Positions 50,406 through 60,206 are shown, counted from the first letter of the stretch. The stretch is DNA of 64,000 nucleotides from Halonotius sp046719765 (GCF_046719765.1 NZ_JABEBY010000007.1:1-64000); one strand, 5' to 3'. Translations and numbers: made by a program. The notes: generated by a model from the sequence alone, not told the origin.

Positions 50406-51515
50406 ATGGAGACGAGAAAGATCCAGAAGGTCGGCGGCGGCACCTTCACCGTCTCGCTTCCGAAGGCGTGGACGAGTGATCACGGCTTCGAGGCCGGAAT
50501 GGAGCTCCGGCTCTACACCCACCGCGACGGATCGATCCTCATCAGATCCTCGGAGGCGGAGGTCGAGTGGTTGGCGGATGCGACGGTCGACCTCGACGGC
50601 GGCGATCCCGACTGCGACGATCTCGACGCCGGCGACACCGACAGCGGCGATCCCGACTGCGACGATCTCGACGCCGGCGACCCCGACAACGGCGATCCCG
50701 AGGCCGCCGCCCGTGCAGTTCGAACGGCACACACGGTCGGCTTCGAGACGATCACGCTGCGTCGACGCGGGGCGTTCACCGAGGCCGAACGCGAGGCCGT
50801 CCGGTCGACGGTTCGGGAGCTGGTCGGGACAGATATCCTCACCGAGTCCGACGCCGAGATCAGGATCGGCCACCTGTTGGATACGTCGTCGGTCTCCGTC
50901 CGGCAGTCGGTCACCCAACTCCAGTACGTGGTCGTCTCGCTGCTCCGTGATGCGGCCGAGGCGTTCGGGAACGCCGCCGACACGCAGACACGGGTGCGTG
51001 ACCGCGCGGCCGAGGCGCGTCGCTCCGCGGAGATGATCACCCGACACTTCTCCCGATCACTGGTCTCGTATGCCGAGCTTGATGCACTTGGCGTCTCCCG
51101 ATCGGAGCTGTTCGCCTACTACGGGATCGCCACCCGGCTGGAAACCGTCACCGAGCAGGCCGTCCGGATCGCAACGACGGGCGAAGAGCTTCCCGAGCCA
51201 CCCGCGGCGGAGGCGGCCGCGGCTGTCCGCGCCGTCGTCGACGATGTTGCCCGCGCCGTCGACGACGCGGTAACCGCCGTCCTCAACGGGGAGCTGACGA
51301 CAGCACAACAGGCCAGAGAGCGATCTGCTGACGCCATCGAACAGATTGACGCGGTCGAACAGCGACTCTACGAGGAGTCGGTATCGGACTCGGTGCCCAC
51401 GGCCGTCGCGCTCTCGACCACACTCACGCACCTGCGGCGAGCAGCCAACTGTAGCTGCGGCATCGCCGATGTGGCGGCGAGAACCGCGATCCGCGCCGAA
51501 AACATCGATCGCTGA
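50406..51515 (+). CDS. AbrB-type DNA-binding domain fused to PhoU domain
   Basis: The N-terminus METRKIQKVGGGTFTVSLPK AW is a SpoVT/AbrB swapped-hairpin motif. The C-terminal part is PhoU-like (DTSSVSVRQSVTQLQYVVVS; TTLTHLRRAANCSCGIADVA). Between them, residues about 60-99 contain an acidic repeat (GDPDCDDLDAGDTDS, GDPDCDDLDAGDPDN, GDPE) at 50601-50690 that looks inserted. Fusion of an AbrB domain to PhoU is known from haloarchaea and may make it a phosphate-responsive transcription regulator. It lies 2 nt after phoU. Confidence 0.85.
   Translation: METRKIQKVGGGTFTVSLPKAWTSDHGFEAGMELRLYTHRDGSILIRSSEAEVEWLADATVDLDGGDPDCDDLDAGDTDSGDPDCDDLDAGDPDNGDPEAAARAVRTAHTVGFETITLRRRGAFTEAEREAVRSTVRELVGTDILTESDAEIRIGHLLDTSSVSVRQSVTQLQYVVVSLLRDAAEAFGNAADTQTRVRDRAAEARRSAEMITRHFSRSLVSYAELDALGVSRSELFAYYGIATRLETVTEQAVRIATTGEELPEPPAAEAAAAVRAVVDDVARAVDDAVTAVLNGELTTAQQARERSADAIEQIDAVEQRLYEESVSDSVPTAVALSTTLTHLRRAANCSCGIADVAARTAIRAENIDR
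50601..50690 (+). repeat. 45-bp tandem repeat in the AbrB-PhoU gene
   Basis: Two copies of a 45-bp unit (50601-50645 and 50646-50690) encode Asp-rich 15-residue segments with one Cys each. A partial third copy begins at 50691. Confidence 0.85.
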
Positions 51516-51524
51516 CCGGTTGGC

Positions 51525-52526
51525 TCACTCGACTGCGGGTCGGTGTTCCGCGACGACGGCATCAACGTCGGCCCAGACCACCGGTGGCTCCATCTCGGTG
51601 AGTGCCTCCTCAAGGGCGGTCAGCTGCTCGTCGAACCGTGCCCGCCACTCCGGGGCAGCGCACGCGGTGAGCCGTTCGCCGAGCGCGGTATGGCTCTCCT
51701 GAATCTCATCGAGTCTGGGTTCGATCCCCGACGGCGACGTGACAGTCTCACGCTCGGCCCACGTTTGAATGGCTGCCAACTCCGCGTGGAGATCGGTGAG
51801 CAGCAACGACAGCACGCGGTGGCGAACCATCGCTGCGGCCCACCGACTCGCTGCCTCGCTTTCGGGGTCGTTCTCAGCGTCGTCAGCGTCCTCGCTATCG
51901 TCGCCGTTGTCATCAGCGTCGCCAGCGTCGCTGTTTTCGAGCTGGTCGACAACATCGCTAAGCTCGCTCAGCGAGTCGGCAAGCGCGTCGATATCGGCGG
52001 TGAGTTCGTCGACGCGTCGATCAGCGTCAGTGAGCCACGCCTCGAAGCTGTCGAGTTCGAGCTGCAGATCGTCGGCAGCCTGTTGCACCTCGGTTGCGGC
52101 GTTGGTCAGCCGTCGAATTCGGCGGGCGATCTCGTAGAGATCACCGTCTGCTTTCATCGAAACCACCTCCTGCAGCGCCGCACCGAGGTCGTCCGCGCGG
52201 GTTTCGATATGGCCGAGCCGTGTGTCGAAGTTGTCAACGCGGTCAGAGACGAACGCCAGATCAGCGGTTGAAGGAGCTGCCGCCCGTGCATTGTCAAGCT
52301 TGTCGCCTGCGAGTTCGACCCGCGTCTCGGCGGTCGTTACCACCATCGACGCGTTCGCCAGCGCGTCGTCGACAGCGGCTCGGCTGACGACGCCGTCTTC
52401 GGCGACGATCGCCAGCGTTTCCCGCAGTTCGCCGGGATCGGCGTCGGCCGTACCGACGATGTCGACCGCACGCTCGATGGGGAGCCCAGCAAGCTCGCTA
52501 GTGTCGTCGGCATCTGCCTCGGTCAT
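51525..52526 (-). CDS. Haloarchaeal coiled-coil protein (halo transducer protein type)
   Basis: The 333-residue soluble, acidic protein has several long helices (ASMVVTTAETRVELAGDKLD; RIRRLTNAATEVQQAADDLQ; DELTADIDALADSLSELSDV) and an Asp/Glu-rich linker near residue 205. It resembles haloarchaeal proteins annotated as halo transducer protein, though it lacks the methyl-accepting signalling hairpin. I cannot assign a function. It is convergent with the pst operon. Confidence 0.6.
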   Translation of the reverse strand: MTEADADDTSELAGLPIERAVDIVGTADADPGELRETLAIVAEDGVVSRAAVDDALANASMVVTTAETRVELAGDKLDNARAAAPSTADLAFVSDRVDNFDTRLGHIETRADDLGAALQEVVSMKADGDLYEIARRIRRLTNAATEVQQAADDLQLELDSFEAWLTDADRRVDELTADIDALADSLSELSDVVDQLENSDAGDADDNGDDSEDADDAENDPESEAASRWAAAMVRHRVLSLLLTDLHAELAAIQTWAERETVTSPSGIEPRLDEIQESHTALGERLTACAAPEWRARFDEQLTALEEALTEMEPPVVWADVDAVVAEHRPAVE

Positions 52527-52670
52527 GGATCTACCTCTATCGCGTGGGGTTGTTAGTGGTTCGATGGGAGAGCCATCTCGTACGCAAAACGCGCGAGTGA
52601 ACCCGAGTGGCGAAGGAACCTACGTAGAGCGAGCAGCAAAAAACAGGGTACCGACACGGCCGCATCGGTC

Positions 52671-53171
52671 TTACCGGTTCGATTCTGTGTCGTCGCCCGG
52701 TGAGGACTCCCGATCTGTGTGGTTGCCGGGATAACCAAGCGTCCGTTTGGCGAAGGCGTCCAACGCTTTGAGCGTCGTGCTGACGTAGATGCCGGCGACG
52801 AACACCAGCCCGCCGACGAGCCGCTCGGTCGAACTCAGCCCTGACTCGCCCAGCGTCGCCGCCGAACCAGGCGGATCGACGAAGACGCCGGCCAGTAGAA
52901 AGACACCGGCCGACAGCGGCAGGACGGCGACCGTCCGGCTGAGGATCTTCAGTCGGTAGCGACCCGCCCGCTCGAACTGTTTGGCGAAGCCGGCACAGGC
53001 GTAGACCGCGGCCCCGAGAAAACCGAACAGGTAGACGGTCGCCGGAATCTGCATGGCGACCCCGACGCTGCTCGCCGAGATGACGACCGCCAGCAGGGTC
53101 GCTGCGAGTACCGTCCAGTAGAAGATCCGCCCCCAGCGCGTGTCGTACCAGTCGTCGGTATCGAGCCCCAT
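52671..53171 (-). CDS. Conserved haloarchaeal membrane protein, 166 aa
   Basis: About four membrane segments (FYWTVLAATLLAVVISASSV; VYLFGFLGAAVYACAGFA; AVLPLSAGVFLLAGVFV; LVGGLVFVAGIYVSTTL) and an acidic C-terminal tail are visible. No signature of a transporter or enzyme is recognised. Confidence 0.65.
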   Translation of the reverse strand: MGLDTDDWYDTRWGRIFYWTVLAATLLAVVISASSVGVAMQIPATVYLFGFLGAAVYACAGFAKQFERAGRYRLKILSRTVAVLPLSAGVFLLAGVFVDPPGSAATLGESGLSSTERLVGGLVFVAGIYVSTTLKALDAFAKRTLGYPGNHTDRESSPGDDTESNR

Positions 53172-53278
53172 GTCAACAGTGCTCGTAAGTGTAAGCTAAA
53201 AATGATACCCACACAGAAGTTCCTGAACAGCTGCGACAGCCGACAGCGTTTTAGAAGCCTCGCTGCCAACAGGCCGAT

Positions 53279-53605
53279 ATGGTCGTCCTTGCCCTCCTCA
53301 ACCTCGCTGTGGGGATTGTGGCGACGGCGGTTGTCGCCGTCGACACGCGTCGCCGCGGGCTGTCGCCGCGCGCACAGGCCGGCTGGATCGGCATCGTTGC
53401 GACGATCAGCATCGGCGGCTCACTTGCGGTAGCTCTCGGCGACGACGTGCTCTTCCGACTGTGGATCACCCGTAGCGATCCAGCGATCGCGGTGACGCCG
53501 CTGCAACTCCTCACCGGCGTCGTCGTCGCTGGCGTGGCGCTGAGCGCGCTGGCGGTGCTCACCTACGGCATCGGCAGCCGGTACGGGCCACTCACGGCGG
53601 GCTAA
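53279..53605 (+). CDS. Small membrane protein, 108 aa
   Basis: Three membrane segments (VVLALLNLAVGIVATAVVAV; IVATISIGGSLAVALG; LTGVVVAGVALSALAVLT) with short loops are visible. No family is recognised. It precedes another small membrane gene in the same direction. Confidence 0.6.
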   Translation: MVVLALLNLAVGIVATAVVAVDTRRRGLSPRAQAGWIGIVATISIGGSLAVALGDDVLFRLWITRSDPAIAVTPLQLLTGVVVAGVALSALAVLTYGIGSRYGPLTAG

Positions 53606-53663
53606 TCGTCGCCGCGCCGCTGAATCCAGCACCAATAAGACGGATCTGGCGTACCCCTAGACT

Positions 53664-54068
53664 ATGAACCCCGCTCGCCGATTCGACCTGCTGGCTGTCT
53701 GCCTCATGGCGATCCCGGCAGTGGCCGCAGTGGTCGTCTGGAATAGCCTCCCCACCGAGATGGCGATCCACTGGAACGCCGCCGGCACGCCGGATAACAC
53801 GGTTGCGAAACCGCTGGCGACGCTGGGGCTGCCGCTGTTCGGCGTCGCCACCGTCGCCTTCGTCCGGCTTGCGCCCGACTCGCTGACAAGCACGCCCGGT
53901 GGCGAAACACCCGCCATCCTCTTTGTCGGCGTCGTCTTCGCGTGGGTCGAGACGCTGGTGCTCGTCTGGAATCTCGGCTACCGGTTCAACGTCACTCTCG
54001 CCACGCTGCCCGTCTTGGTGTTGGCTGCGGGGCTCGTCTGGTACGTGTTGCGGACGAGCACGCGGTGA
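53664..54068 (+). CDS. DUF1648 (SdpI-like) membrane protein
   Basis: The N-terminal LPTEMAIHWNAAGTPDNTVAK matches the DUF1648 pattern, with its first membrane segment before it and further segments around LGLPLFGVATVAFV, ILFVGVVFAWVETLVLVWNL and LATLPVLVLAAGLVWYVL. In SdpI-type proteins the domain belongs to an immunity or sensor protein against a secreted toxin; in haloarchaea the role is unknown. It is 134 aa. Confidence 0.8.
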   Translation: MNPARRFDLLAVCLMAIPAVAAVVVWNSLPTEMAIHWNAAGTPDNTVAKPLATLGLPLFGVATVAFVRLAPDSLTSTPGGETPAILFVGVVFAWVETLVLVWNLGYRFNVTLATLPVLVLAAGLVWYVLRTSTR

Positions 54069-54142
54069 GCGTCCCACCTGCTGCGCGCTGTGGCGGCATA
54101 TGTGGAGAAACGCGTATCACGCTCGTCCGAGTATGGACACCC

Positions 54143-54277
54143 ATGACAACCGACGACGAGACCGATTTCTCGGCCGACATCGTCGACCAGCGTGAGGGCG
54201 TGTTCGACGACTTCGAACCGGTTGACGCTGGCGAGACAGACGCCGTCGCAACCGAACGCGAGTTCGGAGCCGAGTGA
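54143..54277 (+). CDS. Small acidic protein, probable antitoxin remnant (44 aa)
   Basis: The peptide MTTDDETDFSADIVDQREGV continues into an acidic tail and stops overlapping a GTG that opens a PIN-domain fragment. Its placement directly before a VapC-type fragment with a GTGA junction suggests a VapB-like antitoxin, though no DNA-binding motif can be recognised. Confidence 0.45.
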   Translation: MTTDDETDFSADIVDQREGVFDDFEPVDAGETDAVATEREFGAE

Positions 54278-54429
54278 TAGCGGTTGCACTGGTCGACACG
54301 AACGTGCTCTTCGCGGGTGCGAGTGCCCGCGACGCCTCCCACGACCGCGCCAGCGAGATCGTCCGGGCAGTCGACCACGGCAAACTTCCCGACGCCGTCG
54401 TCACGAAACCCGACTTGCCCGGACGATAA
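54274..54429 (+). pseudogene. Truncated PIN-domain (VapC-type) toxin
   Basis: The frame from GTG 54274 reads VIAVALVDTNVLFAGASARD and goes on for about 30 more residues, then stops at 54427-54429. The first catalytic Asp (LVDTN) and first helices of a PIN domain are present, but the remaining acidic residues of the active site are missing. It therefore looks like a 3'-truncated VapC. The break comes after residue about 44 (VVTKPDLPGR). Confidence 0.6.
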
Positions 54430-54500
54430 TCCTGACTCACCGCATACTTCACGGCACCCGCTGTTGTAGCGTCGCCCCGCGAACACAGCTACACCCCGGC

Positions 54501-55289
54501 TCAGCGGTCGCCCCGGATCGTGAGATCACCGTTCGTCGTGGTGACCGTGAGCTGGTGGGTTCCGTTGCCGAGTGTCCGCTCGACGCCGGCGTCGGCCTCG
54601 ATCGACCCGGCATCGAGACCGCTGGCCTCGAACCCACCGTTGGTCGTCTCGTAGCTGATCGACGGCTCCGCTGTCGCCGGCAGGGTGATCGACACGTTGC
54701 CGTTCGTCGTGTCGGCCTGCACGTCAGTCGCCTCCGCAACCGCAAGGGCGATATCGCCGTTTGTCGTCTCGGCGGTGACACTGTCAGCACCTCCTGTGTC
54801 GATGTCGACCACCCCGTTCGTCACCTCGGCGGTGATCCCGTCGGCAGCTGCCGTGTCGACGGTGATCGCCCCGTTCGTACTTTCGGCATCGAGCTGTAGT
54901 CCCGGTGGCACGGTGAGCGAGAGATCCATCCGTGGTGTCGGCCCCAGCGAGAGGAACCCACTGTCCCCGCTGTCGACAGCAAGCGACAGGCTGTTCTCGC
55001 TCCGCTCGTCCTGCAGTGTGAGGCGATCGAGTGCATCCTCGTCGCCGGCCTGTTTTGTCGCCTCGACGCCGACTGTTTGCCGCTGTTCCCCGGTGATGTC
55101 GATTGTTCCGTTCGGGACGTTGATGGCGAGCGTCGCGATCTCGCTCGCGTCGTACTCCTCTGTGACTGTTGTTTCGGCGGCAAGCGATCTGGACGAACAG
55201 CCGGCGAGACCGACGGTGCCGGCGGCGGCACAGCCCCCGAGCAGCCTGCGTCTCGACAGCAGCGGCGTCGAATCTGTGTCGTCGTGCAT
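54501..55289 (-). CDS. DUF4097-type lipoprotein (adhesin-like beta helix)
   Basis: The N-terminus LLSRRRLLGGCAAAGTVGLAG C is a Tat signal with lipobox cysteine. The mature part has repeated strands with the DUF4097 TTNGDI-type turns (ESTNGAITVDTAAADG; EVTNGVVDIDTGGAD; ETTNGDIALAVAEA; DTTNGNVSITLPA; ETTNGGFEASG; TTTNGDLTI). This suggests a surface parallel beta-helix. It is 262 aa. Confidence 0.85.
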   Translation of the reverse strand: MHDDTDSTPLLSRRRLLGGCAAAGTVGLAGCSSRSLAAETTVTEEYDASEIATLAINVPNGTIDITGEQRQTVGVEATKQAGDEDALDRLTLQDERSENSLSLAVDSGDSGFLSLGPTPRMDLSLTVPPGLQLDAESTNGAITVDTAAADGITAEVTNGVVDIDTGGADSVTAETTNGDIALAVAEATDVQADTTNGNVSITLPATAEPSISYETTNGGFEASGLDAGSIEADAGVERTLGNGTHQLTVTTTNGDLTIRGDR

Positions 55290-55633
55290 ACTCGATCCAT
55301 ACTGCGATCACTGATTAAACGAGATCACATGTTGCAGGCCTGGCAACAGTCTCGCTCACACTGCAGCACGCACCGCCCCTGTTGTCTGCGGCTCACACGA
55401 TCGGAGGCCGATATATCAGCCTCACGTTCTTTCTCATGTGCTCTGTATTCGTTTCATTGTGAGTGATAAGGTTACAGAGATACAACGTATTACGCCAGTA
55501 AGGGGAACAGACGTGGACAGTATTATATCTGCTGAGCACGTTTCTGTGTTATCCATACAATAATGCTATCAGCAATCCAACTGTTCACGGCCGATCAGCC
55601 CACCTCGGAACGGTAACCAATCTCCAGTCTCCT
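55290..55633. other. Intergenic region between the DUF4097 and PAS/GAF regulator genes
   Basis: These 344 bases carry no convincing ORF. The last 130 bases are AT-rich with TATA-like ATTATATC at 55524-55531 and are likely to contain the promoter of the large regulator gene. A region with TTATCCATACAATAATG near 55550 is also AT-rich. Confidence 0.7.
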
Positions 55634-58600
55634 ATGCAAACAGCTGAACACAACTCGGTCGCAGTTCGGTGTGTTGGTCCCGGCAGCGACACTGTCCGTG
55701 ACCTCCTTCGTGACCCGATAGCGGCGGTCTTTGGGTCGACCGCACTTGGTGACGACGCCAGCGGGTCGCCGTCGACCGGCCGGGACGGTGCTGCGACGCG
55801 GCTGATCGCCTGCACCGCGACAGCCGTCGCGAGCGACGCCGTTCCGACGACCGACCTGCAGGCCGGCGAGTGGGTACTTGTGGTCGACACCGGGTCGACG
55901 ACCGATATCGATCCGGCGGCACTCCCTGTTCAAGCGAGTTACATTCACGCCGAGAGCCCGCCAGCACAGATTCGCTCACAGCTTCGCACAATCGCGGCTG
56001 CCACGGGGGTCGCCACGACCACACCGCCAGCCGAGCGATCGGTGCCGCCAACGCCGGCCGACGTTGCTGGAATCGAACTGCCAATTCCAGTTGTCGTCTC
56101 CGTGGTCGACACCCAGACTGTGGTTGCGGTCAACAGCGCGGCGGTGTCGTTGTTCGACCAGCCACGCTCCGCGCTCGTCGGGTGTTCGCCGACCGAGCTC
56201 CGCGCCGAATCGGCTACTGACACCGACGAGACGCTCCTCGATGCCGCGGTCGAAACCGGTCAGATACAGCGGCCAGCGACCGGCGACGGCGAGGCGGTGA
56301 CCATCGCTACCGGAGATGGGTCGTCACCGCCGGTCGATTACAATGCGATCACGACCAGTATCAATGGGCGCGAGCATCTTGTTGAGATGTTCGAGGATGC
56401 TACCGATCGACTCGCCCGGGAGACAGATCTTCAGCGACAGGCCATGGCGATGGATACCGCTCTGACCGGCATCTCGATTCTCTCGCCGTCGTCGGCGTAC
56501 ACCTACATGAACGAGGCCCACGCCGCGATCTTTGATTACGAGCCGGACGACCTCCTCGGTAAGACGTGGCGGGCGATCTACGACGACGACCAGCAGGCAC
56601 ATATCGAATCTGAGGTGCTGCCAGTGGTCGAGACAACCGGCTCGTGGAACGGCGAACTCACCGGTCAGCGGGCCGATGGCTCACCCGTCGAACAGCATGT
56701 TTCGCTGACCGCGCTTCCCGATGGCGGGCTCGTCTGTGTCAACCGCGATATCACCGAACGCAAACAACGGGAGCAAGAACTCCGCGAACTCACTGAGCGA
56801 CTCAACCTTGCCGTTGAAGGGGCAAATCTTGGCATCTGGGACTGGGATATGACCACGAATCAGGTGGAGTTCAACGAGCAGTGGGCCGAAATGCTCGGGC
56901 TGTCACTCGAAGATATCGAACCGAGCTTGGACACATGGGAACAGCGGGTGCATCCCGAGGATATCGATGCGGTGACCGCGGCACTTGACGCTCACATTGC
57001 GGGTGACACTGACTATTACGACACCGAACACAGGATGCAAACTGCGGCTAGAGGGTGGAAATGGGTTCGTGACATCGGCAGGGTCGTTGAGCGGAACGAT
57101 GCCGGCGAGCCGCTTCGGGCTGTCGGCATCCACCTCGATATCGACGACCGCAAGACGTACGAACAGCAGCTAAAAGAAGAGCGGGATATGTTCACACAGG
57201 GCCCCGCAGTCGTCTTCAAATGGCGAGACGCCGAAGGGTGGCCGGTCAAGTACGTCTCTGAGAATATCGAAGACGTGCTCGGCTACACACCCGACCAGTT
57301 CCAGTCCGGAGCGATGGTCTACGCCGATATCATTCACGATCAGGACTACGAGCGTGTATCGAAAGAAGTCGTCGAACGCAGCAGCGGGGAGATCGACGAG
57401 TTCAGTCATGACCCGTATCGGGTTGTTACCCCTGACGGAACCGTTCGATGGGTGCTTGATTACACGAAAAACATCAGACATGACGGCGAGATCACTCACC
57501 GACTGGGATACGTGGTCGACATTACCGAGCGCAAAGAGCGCGAGCGGCAGCTTCAGCAGATACGCGAGACGGTGTCGACGTTCATGCTCGCCGAGGATCG
57601 GACGGCGGTCATCGAAACGGCGGTCGAAGCGATCACCGAGACGCTCTCGCTCCCGGTTGTTGCCTACTACCGCCGCGACGACGACAGATTGCGGCCGGAA
57701 TCGGTGTCGACAGCGGCAACGACAGTCCTCGACGATCAGCCGGCGTTCGAGGCCGGTGATGGGCTCGTCTGGACTGCCGTCGAGACGGGTACATCGGCGT
57801 ACTACCCGGATGTGACCGAGCGTGACGACTGCTATAACCCCGACACGGTGCTCCGATCGGAGCTTCATCTCCCCGTGGGTGACGATGGCGTCTTCATCGT
57901 CGCCTCCACGACGCCGGACGACATCACCGAGACGGAACGCGATCTCCTCGGTATTCTTGTCGACCATGTTGAGACGGCACTGACACTACGTGACCGCACC
58001 ACCCAGCTACAGCAGGCCCGCGAGACGGCGGAGGACGAACGACAGCAGCTCCGTGACGTGATCGACGCTGTGCCACAGCTCATCTGTGCAACGGATCAGA
58101 CGGGCGAGCTCATCTTCGCCAACGCGGCACTCGCAGACGCCTACGATACGACCATCGCCGACCTCGAGGGAAGCACAGATACCGATATCGCTGTCGTCGA
58201 CCCAGAGCAGATGGCGGCCGGTGAGACGGACACAGCGTCGATCGAGCCCGGCGAGTCGATCCACACGTGGGGAACCGCCCTGACCAGCGTCGATGGCGAC
58301 GAGCGTCTCTTCGAGACGTGGACTGTCGGGTTTGAGGCGGTCGATGTCGACGAGACCGCCGTGCTCTCCGTCTCGAACGACGTGACGGAGTTGGAGGAGG
58401 CAACAGCCGCGGTCGAACGGCTCCAGCGGCTGAAAGCCCACTACAAGATCGGTGACGAACTCCTGCAGACCAGAACAACCGACGAGGTGTGTACCATCGG
58501 CTCGCAGGCGATTGTCGATGGACTCCCGGTGACAGCCGTGAGCGTCTACATATGGGACGAGACCGAGACGGTTCTCGCACACAAGTCGAGTGCGCCTGCG

Positions 58601-60091
58601 GCCGATTCCCCGCATCCAGCCCGGATCACGATCGATGACGACGACCGCTGGCGAGCGTTTACCGAGGGGGCGGTGACCGTGTCGGATTCGGGTGTCGTGT
58701 CGGTTCCGATCGGGTCGGATGGGCTGCTCGTCGCCACGTTCACCGCCGACAGCCCATCGACTGAGGAAACCGAATTTCTCGAATCGGCGGCCGATACGCT
58801 GGCGGTCGGTCTCCGGCAGGCCCGACAGAAGGCCTCGATCGACGACCTCAGAGCCGACACCGAGACGTTGAAGACCGAAATCTCTCGCCAGCGCACGCTG
58901 CTAGAGAGCTATACTTCGGCGATCGAGACCGTGATGAGCGGTGAATCACGGGTGGAACTGTTCGAGACGCTCACCGACTTCTGTGAGACCAACTGGGCGT
59001 ACGGGTGGGTTGGCACCTACCAGCCACAGGCGGAGACGGTGACACCGACGGTCGTCAGCTCCACCGGCGGCCCGGCGACAACCGTCGCCAGCGAGGGCGA
59101 AACCGGCCGCAGACCGCCGATGCTTGCCGCCGCCGTCGACCGCGAACCGGTCTACACCGAAAACACGCGATCGATACGGCAGCAGTCGAACTGGGGGCGT
59201 CAGCTGCTGACCTACGGCTATCAGTCTGCTGTGGCCCTGCCGATCTGTGACGGTGGGGCCATCCACGGCGTTCTGGAGGTGACAGCCACCGACACGGAGG
59301 GGTTCGACACACAGGCCAGAGAGATGCTGGGTGTGCTCTGTCGGGCCGTGGCGATCCGACTCGATCAACTCGATCGTGCCGAACCGATAGGATCGAATCG
59401 GGAGGCGGTTGTCTTCGAACTACTGTTCGTCGCGGAGCGACCCGTCTTTCCGTCACTGCCCGACGACGTAACGGTCGAGGTGCTCACAATCGAGACCATC
59501 GACAGCGACACCCGTAGACTTACCCTGCAGGTTGCGGCGACTACCGCCGACCAGTTTGAACGGTATGTCGACAAAACGCCGGGGCTCTCCGGGTTCGAGG
59601 TCGCAACCGACCAAGACGACACCGACAGCGTTCTCGCCGCGGTTCGACTCACACTCACCGCCCGAGCACCAACCCAGCAGCTCTTCGAGGTGCTGAACCA
59701 ACATGCCACCGATATCGTGACCCTCCACAGCACCCCGGCCAGTGAGACCGTTCAGATCGAGAGTCATCGGCCGGGGGTGGTGGGAGATATCACCGACAGA
59801 CTACGGGAGACACTCGACTGCCAACTCATCTCGAAACAAACCACAGCATCGACGGATCTGCTCACCCAGCGAACCCAGATCACCGACGCCCTCACCGACC
59901 GGCAGCGCGAACTGTTCCGGACAGCATACAGAGAGGGCTACTACGAGCAGCCAAAGGAGATCAGTGGTGACGACCTCGCCGAACTCTTCGATATCTCGCA
60001 GTCGACCGTCCACGAACACCTGCGCGAAGCCGAACAACGGGTCGCAACGGTTCTTTTTGATGACGGTTCGGTTTGGCCAGATAACGCCTGA
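55634..60091 (+). CDS. Multi-PAS/GAF bacterio-opsin-activator-type HTH regulator, 1485 aa
   Basis: An N-terminal region of unclear fold (1-130) is followed by about four PAS domains (about 145-270, 270-380, 390-510, 520-640, with PAC-type ends such as NRDITERKQREQEL and VVDITERKERERQL). A GAF-like region (650-790), another PAS (810-930) and two GAF-like regions (935-1070, 1110-1250) follow. Next comes the BAT-type GAF-and-HTH-associated region. The C-terminal HTH_10 domain is LTDRQRELFRTAYREGYYEQ followed by DLAELFDISQSTVHEHLREA. No kinase or receiver domain is evident, so it is probably a one-component transcription factor sensing redox, light or small ligands. It is unusually long for the class. 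Confidence 0.85.
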   Translation: MQTAEHNSVAVRCVGPGSDTVRDLLRDPIAAVFGSTALGDDASGSPSTGRDGAATRLIACTATAVASDAVPTTDLQAGEWVLVVDTGSTTDIDPAALPVQASYIHAESPPAQIRSQLRTIAAATGVATTTPPAERSVPPTPADVAGIELPIPVVVSVVDTQTVVAVNSAAVSLFDQPRSALVGCSPTELRAESATDTDETLLDAAVETGQIQRPATGDGEAVTIATGDGSSPPVDYNAITTSINGREHLVEMFEDATDRLARETDLQRQAMAMDTALTGISILSPSSAYTYMNEAHAAIFDYEPDDLLGKTWRAIYDDDQQAHIESEVLPVVETTGSWNGELTGQRADGSPVEQHVSLTALPDGGLVCVNRDITERKQREQELRELTERLNLAVEGANLGIWDWDMTTNQVEFNEQWAEMLGLSLEDIEPSLDTWEQRVHPEDIDAVTAALDAHIAGDTDYYDTEHRMQTAARGWKWVRDIGRVVERNDAGEPLRAVGIHLDIDDRKTYEQQLKEERDMFTQGPAVVFKWRDAEGWPVKYVSENIEDVLGYTPDQFQSGAMVYADIIHDQDYERVSKEVVERSSGEIDEFSHDPYRVVTPDGTVRWVLDYTKNIRHDGEITHRLGYVVDITERKERERQLQQIRETVSTFMLAEDRTAVIETAVEAITETLSLPVVAYYRRDDDRLRPESVSTAATTVLDDQPAFEAGDGLVWTAVETGTSAYYPDVTERDDCYNPDTVLRSELHLPVGDDGVFIVASTTPDDITETERDLLGILVDHVETALTLRDRTTQLQQARETAEDERQQLRDVIDAVPQLICATDQTGELIFANAALADAYDTTIADLEGSTDTDIAVVDPEQMAAGETDTASIEPGESIHTWGTALTSVDGDERLFETWTVGFEAVDVDETAVLSVSNDVTELEEATAAVERLQRLKAHYKIGDELLQTRTTDEVCTIGSQAIVDGLPVTAVSVYIWDETETVLAHKSSAPAADSPHPARITIDDDDRWRAFTEGAVTVSDSGVVSVPIGSDGLLVATFTADSPSTEETEFLESAADTLAVGLRQARQKASIDDLRADTETLKTEISRQRTLLESYTSAIETVMSGESRVELFETLTDFCETNWAYGWVGTYQPQAETVTPTVVSSTGGPATTVASEGETGRRPPMLAAAVDREPVYTENTRSIRQQSNWGRQLLTYGYQSAVALPICDGGAIHGVLEVTATDTEGFDTQAREMLGVLCRAVAIRLDQLDRAEPIGSNREAVVFELLFVAERPVFPSLPDDVTVEVLTIETIDSDTRRLTLQVAATTADQFERYVDKTPGLSGFEVATDQDDTDSVLAAVRLTLTARAPTQQLFEVLNQHATDIVTLHSTPASETVQIESHRPGVVGDITDRLRETLDCQLISKQTTASTDLLTQRTQITDALTDRQRELFRTAYREGYYEQPKEISGDDLAELFDISQSTVHEHLREAEQRVATVLFDDGSVWPDNA

Positions 60092-60130
60092 CTCTTCGGA
60101 GCCCCATTCGGCATGCCTCGCCATCGCTCG

Positions 60131-60165
60131 ATATCGAGCTGCCCTGATATATCGGGCTCTTTCTC
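60131..60165 (+). terminator. Possible terminator after the large regulator
   Basis: GAGCTGCCC and GGGCTC flank TGATATATC and are followed by TTTCTCTC. This makes a weak hairpin with a pyrimidine tract about 50-70 nt after the stop. Confidence 0.35.
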
Positions 60166-60195
60166 TCGATCCACCGTATATTCGGACGACAGGTG

Positions 60196-60206
60196 AAGTA
60201 TACTAC
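60196..60206 (+). promoter_or_regulatory. TATA-like box of the three-gene operon
   Basis: AGTATACTACT lies 17-27 nt before the ATG at 60223. This supports 60223 as the start for the first gene, because the longer frame from 60193 would run through the box. Confidence 0.5.
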
